From: Hyperoplus lanceolatus
Taxonomy: Eukaryota > Chordata > Actinopteri > Uranoscopiformes > Ammodytidae
Direction: 5' to 3'
Length of the DNA: 64,000 bases
NCBI GenBank assembly: GCA_026929865.2
Contig: CM049396.1
Location: forward strand, 20,022,001-20,086,000
The stretch's first letter is position 1. Each line of letters opens with the position of its first letter. The translations under genes were made by a program, and so were the position numbers. Positions 1 through 57,800 of this stretch are shown here, piece after piece. The notes beneath the pieces were generated by a model that saw nothing but the letters and a program-made list of their open reading frames with translations, had not been told where the DNA came from and did no database searches.

Positions 1-2850
1 AACGCGAACCGAAACAATCTTAAACACTAAATGTATCAGATCTCAAGTCAACTGATGTGCAACAAAGAAGCCGACTATTGGATGTGAACACGAGTTAAGA
101 TCCAAGTACAACATCATATGCGGGGGGAGGGGAGGGATGGAGAAGTGCTTAAACAAATAGAAACAAGAAGCCCATCACCCATTGGCTTAATGACAGTTAT
201 ATGTAGGACACTTATAGAGAGTACATTCACACTTAGCTGGATAAAGCTGAAAGGCCATCTTTTTTCATGTTTCCAAATTAAATCTTCATTTTATACTTGT
301 TCTATCTGACAACAGAACACCTGCATTAGTATTAAAACACTGTATGCAAAGAGGGTAGGAGCAGAGGAATCACAAGGTCACTCCCTTTCATGATAGATTT
401 AGCAGTTATCCAATGGTTTAGGTGTTTGTGAACAGACTGAGTTGTCAGATTCACTCATTGCTCTGACAGTCTCAACAAAGCAAGGGCTTCTGCTAATTTG
501 TACCCTGTTTGTAGGCATATGTACATGTGTAAAAGCAATGCTGCAGTTTTAAGTGGGGAACTGTATAATAATGATTAAGCTCTGAGTGATGGAAAGAGTG
601 GAGGGGGGGGGGGACTCAGTCTGGGAATCGAAAAATCATAATAACAAAAAATATTATTTAAGGCTGATACATCCTCCATTAGGCTACTCTACCAGTCCCT
701 CTGTCCACATAGGCCTACTCTAAACAGCCAGTTAACAAAAACACACACCTTAGCTTTTCAAAAAAACTATGTGTACATATTTAAAGATAATACCCGCCTC
801 CCCAATATAAACAAAACAGGTTACGTAGTATTCATTCAAGTTGACCTCAGTACAGTTCTAGCATGGTCACGCAAATGTCCCGTAGAGAATGACCCCCTTG
901 ACCTATAGCGCAGCCTATTCACCAGCTGTAATATGCTGCAGGGTGCCTAATGAAAGCGTTAGACAATGACAACACGTGTGAAGAGACAATCACCTGTTTT
1001 CACGGCTGTATCAGCAAGACAGCGGTCCCATTTTCGCCCGTGTTCGTCCGCCATGTTTTCAAGTGCGAGGAGGAAGCTCTACAAAATATCGCGAGAGGAA
1101 TACAAAGGTCGTGTGAACGGTGTGAACTCACCCCAGCACTACTGACGCTTAATTTCTGTTCAGCACCTAAATAAAACAAGATTATATCGTTCTTTTAGGC
1201 CTAGCCTATAGTTGGTCTATATCACACTTTCCACTTTCAGAAAGGTGTATCTCAGGCATTATAGCCTGAATGATTGTCCTCTTCAACTAATGTTACTTTA
1301 GGCCTATATGTTTTGCAGCTCATTTTGACATTGTTAATCGTAGGATAGGCTAGATAACCTACAAAACCAATTTTATAACATTTGTTGCTTACATTTTAGT
1401 GTCTGACTGACTTAAATATCTTCTGTATTATTACATTTATTTTGTAGAGTGTGTTTTCGGCTGCAAGATAAATTAGCCTAAATGTGGCATGTTTTGAGAA
1501 ACCAAATGAGACACTCTATTCCAAAAAGATTTAGGCCTATAGTTTTTCCTAAACATTTTTCCATTGAGTATTAGATTTTCTGGAATTGTAGCTGGATTTA
1601 TCCCCCTATTTTCCAGCAGACTCGATGATGGAAGTCAGAGAGCTGCCTCCCACACACACAAGCAATAATATACAGATGTTGCTGGGGTTTACAGGCAGGT
1701 TTCTCAATCTACAAACAATCGAGGATACATGCATGGTTTTGGGATAGAAAGCACATCCGTAAAATGTTGTGATAACTTAGACATGGAGATTTATTTTTAG
1801 GTTTTAAGCATCCAAACGTCCTTATGTTTCATGAAAGCTGCCGTATAGATCTTATTAATTATTATTACTATAAAATTACAAATATTTATGAATCACATGA
1901 TAAAAAATAGGCTACATGGGGGTGCACCCAATTTGTCACTGTTAAACTGTAACCCAGACTATTGGATGTGGGGATTCTATTAATTCTCCGATTCCTATTC
2001 TTGAACACTAAAAACTAACTTCTGGTTTTCATTTAGTCCACAGAAAAATCATAAAAGGCATGCGTTAAAATCCAAAGCCAGTGTGTAACTCAATCTAATT
2101 TACTGTACGACTGTCAGTAGAGTGGCTTACATTGTCAGAACCCAAAAACCAAACAATTAACTTAAAGGCAGGTGAAAGAGATCATTTTCGATGTGATCCG
2201 CAGTATATTCTACAACACGTACACGACTACAAGGACTCATTTCTTCACGTTTTTGATTCGAGAAATCCACCACAGATTTCGCAAAATCCACCAAAACACC
2301 TTATGAATGATCATTAACACACATAAATATTTTTAAACATTTACCAACTAATTACAGCTTGTAGCCTATAGCCTACTTTGCATCATTCTTGCATAATACT
2401 AATAAGGGAACATTCATATTCCACAATGAACCAAATACAATAAAATCATTCTAAGGCAGTTTTCATAATAATAGCATATGAAATGTGTTAATAATAGGCC
2501 TACAAAGCCAGTAATAAATAGGATAAAGTTAAAACAAAAATAGTAAAAAGACAATATGGAGAATAAAAACATTTTGAAGATCATTTTGCAACCATTTTAT
2601 GATAATTCCACTATACAAAACATATGTCACGAGATAAAGAAAAGATAAGCAGAAACAATGGTTGTAAATAGTAAACAAATAAATCATTTCGACTTGTTGA
2701 CTGTCAGGAGCAGAATTTTCAGTAAACATCACATTATAGGCCTATCAATTTCCAGTCCCCGCTAAAGCAGGGGTGCCTGTATAGCTCCTTCAGTGTATTT
2801 TCGTATCTACTTCACTCTCTGCCTGCATATTTACTGCACCACTCCTCTCT
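1..2850. other. Upstream intergenic DNA, no gene recognised
   Basis: This AT-rich stretch before capzb shows no open frame resembling a known protein; the longest frames are short and have no recognisable motif. A G-run lies near 602-612 and a short CA tract near 1650. The words taggcct/aggccta recur, which is common in fish repeats, but I could not define an element with ends. Distal capzb regulatory DNA could be here, but the sequence does not show it. Confidence 0.5.
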
Positions 2851-3170
2851 TTCCATACTTGGCAATGCATTTCTTGCTCCTTCGCCATTGGCTGTTGCAG
2901 AGAAAGCCCGGAGTGACCCGGACATGCAAACCGGGGCCTGTTTGTGTGACTGTAGCCTCCTTCCTGTAGCCCGGTTGAGGAAGTGAATTTCGCTGACAGG
3001 GCTGGGTTCAGAGGGAGAGGCGAACAAAACATCTTCCGCGGGGGGACTTATAAAACAAACAACAAGAAACCAGAGGAGCGTTTTGTTGAACCACTGAAAA
3101 CTAAGGTGTACAGTCGACGGTGAAATCGCGCTCCCCTGCCCCACTGAGACCGCCACAGACCGCCGCAGAC
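2850..3170 (+). promoter_or_regulatory. capzb: Probable capzb CpG-rich promoter and 5' UTR
   Basis: GC content and CpG density rise sharply here compared with the flanks and stay high just past the start codon, as expected for a CpG-island promoter of a housekeeping gene. No convincing TATA box sits at a suitable distance. The start codon at 3171 has a purine at -3. The transcription start site cannot be fixed from sequence alone. Confidence 0.5.
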
Positions 3171-19293
<16,123 letters not shown>

Positions 19294-20385
19294 AGTTGCT
19301 ACTGTTGTTTTTTCTTCTGTCTCTCTCACTCTCTTCGCCTCACCTCTGCCATCTTTTCTCTGTTTCTTTTACGTCTCTCCCTCCATGCCTGTTTCAGTGC
19401 TGCACTCTTGTTCATTTTGTGGAAAAAACAAAAAAGGAGAAAATGCTTAGCTTTTTATTTGTTTTTTTGTTTTGTTTTATTTCTGTCCGGTTTCATTTTC
19501 ATGCATCTCGTCTGCCATGAAGGCCATACACTCACGCTCCCTCTGTCTCTCTCCACCCCTCTTCTTCTTCTTCTTCTTCTTCTTCTTCTTCTTCTGTCTC
19601 CTCTCTCCCATGTTATGAATATAATGATAGTATTACCACGGTTAATGATAATCTTCCAGTGAGAGGGTCATTGTAGTAATAATCCCTGATGTTCTCACAG
19701 CTGACGTGTCCTTGTGTCAGTTTCAAACGAGTGATTTTGGCCCCGTTCTTCCTCCGTGACGAGGAAAACAGACAGTGCTGTAGGTGGCGTAGGCCTCGGC
19801 GGAGCCTTCATTATTATGTACATCAAAATTAATTTCTTGCACCTATTTTTGTCTACGACATCCCCCCTCCGCCTCCCCCCGATATATTTGTATAAAATTA
19901 TTACTGTCAGTGTATAGCTGTCACTATTCTGGGCGATGTAATCGGTGTGAACACGAGGGCGGCCTTTCGGTTTGTTTAGGAGGTTTTTACTATTTACTCC
20001 ACTCCTGTCCGCGTGCACACAAGCCTGTGTGGGAGCATGGGGCTGCAGCGAGTGGACATGTAGACTTATCATACACAGGGATGGACTGTTATAATTACCG
20101 GGTGATTTCACCCACGTCGTCGACCCAACAAGCCCCTACACTGTGTATAAGATGACGGTCCGGCACCCCTCTGTTCTGCTTCTTCAACCTCTTTCTCTCT
20201 CCTCACCTGCTACGTCTTTGTTGGGGGTCACAGTTTGTCCTTGTGTCTCAGTGGAAACCTTTGCCCGTTTCCATTTTGGAGGGGAATCTTTTTGTTTGTA
20301 TTTTTGTTTTGTTTTTATTTTGTAAAGCTTATGATTCATATTGTATTAGAGCCTCCAGCAACAATAAAAACAGTAAAAAGCTACT
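19294..20385 (+). other. capzb: capzb 3' UTR
   Basis: The stretch from the beta2 stop to about 20 bp past the AATAAA. It contains a (CTT)n repeat at about 19558-19595 and several T-rich runs. Antisense and sense open frames here have no motif. The end is inferred from the poly(A) signal. Confidence 0.7.
20363..20368 (+). terminator. capzb: capzb poly(A) signal AATAAA
   Basis: A canonical AATAAA about 1.07 kb after the beta2 stop codon, preceded by T-rich sequence. It is the first clear canonical signal downstream of the stop, so it is the likely cleavage site marker. No transcript data are available. Confidence 0.6.
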
Positions 20386-20848
20386 CCTGCTTTTATTTCT
20401 TTATGAAATCTCAATTCCAAATACACCAACGCGTTTTAAGAGGTTGAAGGGTCTAAATAACAATGGACTCCACTTTACTTTGAATCCCCCTACTGAGCTT
20501 TTGGAAGCAGTATAAATGTTTTATAATGCTTTATAATGTATATTTAAACAGATTTAACCCACCATTTAAATGTGTATTTAAAAATGTCTAATATTTGGAA
20601 AGTACATTAGTGAGCACTAAAAATGCTCATATCTGTTTATAACTACATTTTGCCTTTTTTAAATATTTTTGTAATGTACTGCTAATAAATGCTATCCCCC
20701 TACATAGCATTCATACATTTTCAAGGAGGAATCAGGGATTCTGGAGAATGCTTGTCAAAATCAGTGAATATCTCCTCACAGTCTCTCTCCCTACTTGTGT
20801 GCACTGAAAAAAATCCAGTGTTAACACAGCCTAGACATAATCAACGGA
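20386..20848. other. Intergenic DNA after capzb
   Basis: AT-rich, with no gene and no repeat whose ends I can define. Confidence 0.6.
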
Positions 20849-21973
20849 TACGGTCAGGTCCTTAAATATTTGAACATTGACACAATTTGATTCATTTTTG
20901 CTCTGTACACCATCACATTGGATTTTAAATGAAACAATCAATATTTTCTGAAGTGAAGACTTTCAGATTTAATTTGAGGGTATTTACATCCAAATCAGGT
21001 GCGCTGAGTGGGAATTACAACAATTCTATTTGTGGTTCCCCCCTTTTGAATGGACCAAAAGTAATTGGACAGATTAAAATAAATCAAATTGTCACTTTTA
21101 ATATTTAGTTGCAAATCCTTTGCAGTCAATGACAGCCTGCAGTCTGTACCCATAGCCAGCACCATCCCTGGTGATGCTCTGCCAGGCCTTTACTGCAGTA
21201 GAAGTCTTCAGTTCCTGCTTGTTCCTTGGGCAGTTTCCCTTCAAATGATTGACTAAACATAACATTCCATGTTTCCTTTAAAAGAGTATTTAGTCGTATT
21301 CACAGTATGCTGCGGGCCATTGTCCATCTGCCCTGTGATGCGCCGTCCAATGAGTTCTAAAGCATTTGGGTGAATATGAGTAGATGGAATTGCCCGATAC
21401 ACTTCAGAATTAATCCTGCTGCTTTTGTCAATGGTCACATCATCAATTAATACATGGGAACCAGTTCCATTGGCAGCCATACACTCCCACGCCCAGTGGC
21501 GTCATGCCCATATAAGTTTTTATAATGGGTACGGTTTACCAAAACTATATCTAATGTGTGCAGGGCTGCCCATAAGGGGTAGAAAGTAAAACTAATATTG
21601 ACAGCTCTTTGGCCTTAATATTGAGAGTTGACAGCAACCGGTTCCAAATGCTATAATACTACACAGCATGTACTCCAGACCTTTTATATGCGCCTTGTAA
21701 ATGAATTCACAAGGAAATAACACACACTTTGCCATGGAACAGTTGAGCAGCCGATTGTCCAATTACCTTTGGTCTGTTCAAAAGGGGGAACCATGTTTAC
21801 ACATTGTTGTTATTCCTTCATAGTTCACCTGCTTTGAATGTTCCCTTGAATTAAATATGAAAGTCTGCCTTAAAAACACATCTTGATTGTTTCTTTTCAA
21901 ATCCACTGTTGTGGTGTACAGAGCCAAAATGAGGAAAAGTGTGTCAATGTCCAAATATTTATGGACCTGGCTA
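20849..21973. mobile_element. Degenerate Tc1-like transposon
   Basis: The ends CGGTCAGGTCCTTAAATATT and the inverse (caaatatttatggacctggc) sit next to TA at 20849-20850 and 21972-21973. Subterminal regions are also inverted copies with mismatches. The inside keeps a transposase remnant on the minus strand. Its 1.1-kb length, against about 1.6 kb for complete elements, and its decay show it is dead. Confidence 0.85.
21253..21492 (-). pseudogene. Tc1-like transposase fragment
   Basis: The minus strand reads WECMAANGTGSHVLIDDV, then SEVYRAIPSTHIHPNALELI and IGRRITGQMDNGPQHT. The last part corresponds to the QMDNDPKHT motif with the second catalytic Asp, here altered (DNGPQHT). N- and C-terminal parts are absent or unreadable. 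Confidence 0.85.
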
Positions 21974-22150
21974 TCTCTCCCACTTGGGATTTGTATGGTA
22001 AGAGCAGAAGCTTTGTCTGGTTAATTTTTGGCAGAAAATAAGAGGTATAATATTCTTCTTGGTGTAAATAATTTGTGAATGATGTAATAAACAAAACAAA
22101 AAATGCTTTATGTGCTAATATTATGTTAGGCCCCTAAGGCAATGAGCAAC
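21974..22150. other. Intergenic DNA between the Tc1-like relic and the MITE
   Basis: Short AT-rich stretch. No gene or repeat is recognised, apart from the last 10 bp, which form the left target duplication of the next element. Confidence 0.6.
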
Positions 22151-22242
22151 TAGCCTGGTGCTGCCAGACCATCGTACTTCATTTCACTACTGAAGGAAAA
22201 TAAAATTTGGCCGGACGTAGGCGGGCGGGCGGAGCCAGGCTA
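22151..22242. mobile_element. 92-bp MITE with perfect 9-bp target duplication
   Basis: The element runs from TAGCCTGG to ccaggcta, inverted ends, and is flanked by ATGAGCAAC at 22142-22150 and 22243-22251. The duplicate may be 10 bp (AATGAGCAAC) if the shared terminal A is counted. The core is GC-rich (ggcgggcgggcgg). A 9-10 bp duplication suggests a Mutator-like origin, an inference from length only. Confidence 0.75.
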
Positions 22243-22251
22243 ATGAGCAAC

Positions 22252-23066
22252 ATGAGTAATGACTGCTCTCCTCAGACTGTGTGACTGCAGTTTGTCCACT
22301 AGGTGTCGGTGACATTCAGCTCATCAGCTGAGCTCTAGGTTTCACAACAGTTTTTCTCAGAGGTTTCGCTCGTCCACTGTGCCACCCGACGCATTTATCT
22401 GTTTGATTCCTTATTGAGAGGGCCTGCAAAGTAGCTATAACATCCACCAGAATACATATTTATATTTTATAGCCACTTGAAACTGGATACGAACGCAATG
22501 AGTGGACAAAACCATGGATTAATGAAACCTATGGGAAAAACTGTTGAATCTTAAAAAGTTGTGAACACAAAATGATTTAATTATTAGTTATAGTTTAGAC
22601 CAGATTAAAATGTCCTGCTCTTAGAAGATTTTTGAACAACGGGAAAGCGGTAAAACTACTTCAACATCTCAGTGTCTTCGGTTGAAACACTTAAAACCTA
22701 GGAATGTCAGTTAAAGTAAACCCCATTTTACGTATATACGATGAAACAGCTGTGATATGTGCTTACACTTCATATTCTCCAAGATATGTTCCTTTTGCTA
22801 TTTAGAGTGGTTTACCCCTTTTGCCTATAAACCAACAAAAAAAAACTTTACTAAAACCACAATAATCCAAGAGAGACAGCACTAAGATCATTGGTGGTGG
22901 GAGGCAAATAGCATTCAAACAAGTCAACCAATAAGATAAATAGCCTACACTTGTTGTCAAGTTAACTAATGGACCTTGTTGTGTTGTGTTAATAAATTAA
23001 TCTCTTAGGAAGTTGCCATTTATCTCCAATGGCAGAATTTCTATCAAGTCCTCAGACCCCTAGTGT
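22252..23066. other. Upstream flank of celsr2
   Basis: AT-rich non-coding DNA. I see no gene and no clear promoter element. Confidence 0.6.
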
Positions 23067-53766
<30,700 letters not shown>

Positions 53767-54161
53767 GTGAGAACCCTCCTTTTTTATATCAACTTACCTA
53801 CTGACGAAGCAGTTTTATTTATTTTTTATTTTTGAAGTATTGTTCGAGGCAAGGGGTTAAGCAAAATGTCCCACATGAGTGCCCAATGAATAATTTTCCT
53901 GTATTGCCTCTGGAAGAATTTCTGCTTGAGATCCCAGAGGAGGCTTTAATGTCTACATCTGTCCCAATCCCTCACCCTCTTTATTGAACCTGGCTCTTTA
54001 TATACGCTGCCTGTCCTGTTCACTGATGGCCCTAGCTCTGTAGACAAAGACTGAGTGATGAGTTATTGATTTGGCTATCCCTGTCAGCCTCGGCGGAAGT
54101 AAACAATCTAAGATACGCCTGTAAACGGATGCTACACATTTCTGTTGATCGTCTTAATAAG

Positions 54162-54374
54162 ATAAGATAAGATATACTTTATTCATCCCAGCAGGGAAAT
54201 TCAGATGCTACAGCAGCCAGCATACACAGAACACAACACAGCACATATAGGCCTATCCCCACCCAAACATGAGCATACATACATAGCCAAGATGAGAAAG
54301 TGGTATGGATAGTCTCTGTGCATAAGTGCATAAGTAGCTGTTACTCGTATATAACAGTACACAAATACTAGCTC
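54162..54374 (-). mobile_element. 3' end of the antisense LINE
   Basis: On the minus strand the sequence reads gaatttccctgctgggatg, then AATAAAG and a short (CTTAT)n tail ending near 54162. That is a typical fish LINE 3' end. It is the distal part of the same LINE as 61213-64000, cut by the BEL/Pao element. Confidence 0.75.
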
Positions 54375-54709
54375 TGTAGCATCCCCGGCTGAATGATGAT
54401 CTGCTCTTGAACTGATGTTTATTATTCCTTTATTTTTAGGTTGTGGTTTTACAAAATAATAAAGCACCGTAAAAGCTAGTGACCTACGGCCAGGTGCTAG
54501 ACTGTTGTAAAGAAAAAAAGGACATCGCCTATTACAATTTTCCGTTTTTCAATGTCAAGTAAACAAAAAACACTCTCAAAACCGTTCATTTCCGTTTCCT
54601 GTAAATAATCCTTCAAAATAAAAGCACTCGCGTATAATGTATACAAAAAGAATACTAAAAAATAAAAGGCTGTAAATCTAAAGTAAATATGACCGTGGGG
54701 TCCGTTACA
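54375..54709 (-). repeat. BEL/Pao 3' LTR
   Basis: 335 bp, TG...CA ends. AATAAA-like motifs lie within. Equal in length and apparently in sequence to the other LTR. Confidence 0.95.
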
Positions 54710-54887
54710 CTCCCACCAAATCAGGAGTAGTTTCAACCATTATGGGATGTAAACACGAATGATTTCTAAACTCAATTAAGACCTTAACATACTTTACAAG
54801 TCTATCCATAACAAAAACCTGATTAATGTTCACACATCATTCTCTTCTTCATAACATGAACGTTATGCCCTTTGAAAAACAAAATGG

Positions 54888-57800
54888 TTAATCAGTCTCT
54901 AGAAGCAGGATCAGCTTCTGAACTGGGCGTTCAACCACAGACGGCTTGCCAGATCGCTGTCCCTCTTTTCCAATCTTCTGGTCTCCGAGGCGAATCTTTA
55001 CTCTTCTTACAAGTCCATCTTGGTCAGTCACTGTTTTTACGACCCTTGCCAACCTCCACTCGTTCCGTGGTAGATCGTCTGCCTTCTCGATGACGATGTC
55101 GCCAACCTTAATGTTCCTTCTTGGAGCATGCCATAGCTGTCTTGTAGCAATATTAGAGAGGTATTCTCTCTTCCAACGGCTCCAGAATTGCTCCGTGAGG
55201 TACTGTACATGACGCCATCTCTTTCGAGCATACATGTCCTCTCTGATAAAGTTGCCAGGAGGTGGTAAAGCTTGTGAAGATTTCATGGTGAGTAGATGAT
55301 TGGGCGTTAGAGGTTCAGGGCTTCCTGGATCGTTCAAGTTGTCGACGGTGAGTGGGCGACTGTTCACAATAGCCATTGCCTCATAGAAGAATGTCCGCAG
55401 AGAGGCATCATCTAGTCTGCTTTGTGAGAGTGAGAGAGTGGAGCGAAGAACATTCCTGACTGTTCTGATCTGTCTCTCCCATACTCCTCCTGTGTGACTT
55501 GCGTGGGGAGCGTTCATGAGGAAGTCACACTGCTTTTCAGCCAAGAACGTAGTGAGCCGGTTCTCATCCACTTGCTTTAGTGCTTCCGCCAATATGTTCT
55601 TGGCTCCAACAAAATTAGTCCCCTGATCGCACCTGATCTGACGTACTGCTCCTCTTATGGAAATAAAACAACGAAGGCCATTAAGAAAGGCGTCTGTTGA
55701 CATGTCGTCCAACATTTCAATATGGACAGCTCGACAGCACAGGCATGTGAACAGGAGACCGTATCGCTTGTGAATTTTTCGTCCTTGCTTGGTGAGAAAC
55801 GGCCCAAAACAGTCCATCCCACAATAGGTGAATGGTGGTGATGGATCTACACGCTCAGATGGCAAATCTGCCATTCGCTGCTCTTCCTCATATCTCCTGA
55901 GTTTCCGACATTTAACACACTGACGTATGTATGCAGCAACAGTTCTGTTGATTCCTGGAATCCAGAATCCATATGATCTGATCTCGTTAATTGTCAGACC
56001 CTTCCCTTGATGTGCGACCTGTCCATGATAATGAGCTATTATCAGCTTGGTCATGTGATGATCCTTTGGAATGATCAGTGGATGCTTCTGTGAAGTAGGT
56101 AGAGATGAATTTTTCAGTCTTCCTCCCACCCTCAAGAGTCCATCTTTATCAAGAAAGGCATCCAACTGACTAAGCTTGTTCCGTTGCTGAAGTTGCGAAC
56201 CTTTTCTTAGCAACTCAATCTCCTCCGGATATGTCTGTCTTTGTAGGTCTTTCACAATTAAGCACTGTGCGTCCTGTCGCTCCTGCACAGTGCTGTGGCC
56301 GGTTGACTTGTCATTGTTGACACGACGACGGAGACGTGCAACCGCTTGAGTCACTTTGTACCACGAGGAAAACCTTGACAAGCGGTCTGTGAGGCTTACT
56401 TGCACTGTTGTTTGTACATTTAGTGTCTGAACCTTCTTGACCTCAGGGTCTCCAATGGGTATTTCTGTGACGACATCTGCAACTGGGGGTATCTCCTTTT
56501 CCCACAAGAACTGAGGTCCTTTAAACCAATCTGACGTGAGAAGTTCACTTGCAGTTGAACCTCTTGAGGCAAGGTCTGCAGGGTTTCTATCCGTCGGGAC
56601 ATATCTCCACTGTTGAGGAGTTGTGCTGAGATGTATCTTCTGGATCCTATTCGACACAAACGTGTGAAAACGACGAGCCTCATTGTTGATATATCCCAGA
56701 ACTACTTTGGAGTCCGTCCAGAAGTATTCATCGATGTTTGCGAGACCCAGCTCTTCCTTTAGAGTGTTGCTTGCTGCAACTGAAACAACTGCCGCTGTCA
56801 GCTCCAACCTGGGGATAGTTGTGACCTTAATAGGAGCTACTCTGGACTTTCCAATAGCAAGAGCACAATGAACACTTCCATCTTCATTTACATGTCTTAA
56901 ATATGAACACTGTCCATAGCCATATGTGCTCGCATCAGAGAAGTGGTGAAGTTCTCTTCTGACAACTTGTCCAAAATCAGCTGGAACATAGCAACGAGGT
57001 ATGTTAGCCTTCTCTACATTTTCAAGATCACTCTTCCACCGTTCCCACACTGATTGTAGTTCACTGAGGAGCGGATCATCCCAGCCTGTGCCGTGCCTGC
57101 ACATCTCTTGCAGCACCCTTTTTCCAACCAACAAGAAGGGGGCTACAAACCCAAGGGGGTCATACAGAGAGGCAACCGTGGATAAAATACCTCGCCGTGT
57201 GGCCGGCTGATCTTTGAGACAGATATGAAATCTGAAGGTGTCAGACTCAATGTGCCAGTGGATGCCCAAGGCTCTCTCCAACTTAGACTCGTTGAAGGAG
57301 AGGTCAAAGGCCTTTACTTCGATGGCTCGCTCTGATGATGGAATACTCTCGAGCACTGCTTTGTTGTTACTCACAAATTTGTGCAGTCTCAGACCCCCTT
57401 CAGCACATAGTCTCCGGGCTTCCTTTGCAAGCTGAATAGCTTCTGCTTCACTTGCTACGCTTGTGACACCATCGTCTACATAGAAGTCTTTCATGATGAA
57501 CTGTGCGCCGAGAGGAAACTTGCTCTCGTTCTCCTTGGCCAGATGTTTAAGACCGTAGTTGGCACATCCAGGCGAAGATGCAGCGCCGAAGAGGTGAACC
57601 TTCATGCGGAACTCCTGTGGCTTCGTTCCCAGGTTTCCACCCTTCCACCAGAGGAAACGTAGATAGTCTCTGTCGGCTTCCCGCATGTGGAACTGATGAA
57701 ACATCTTTTCGATGTCGCACATCAGTGCGATAGAGTGCTGTCTGAATCTGATGAGAACACCTATTAAGCTGTTCATTAGATCTGGGCCTGAAAGTAGGTG

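Noticed and set aside
950-1174. A 74-codon open frame upstream of capzb
   Set aside because: No known motif, no splice context and no supporting codon pattern; chance frame in AT-rich DNA.
19695-20155. Open frames on both strands in the capzb 3' UTR
   Set aside because: No domain and located within the inferred UTR.
54710-54887. Search for an env-like gene between pol and the 3' LTR
   Set aside because: Only about 180 bp lie there, with no open frame; the element has no envelope gene.
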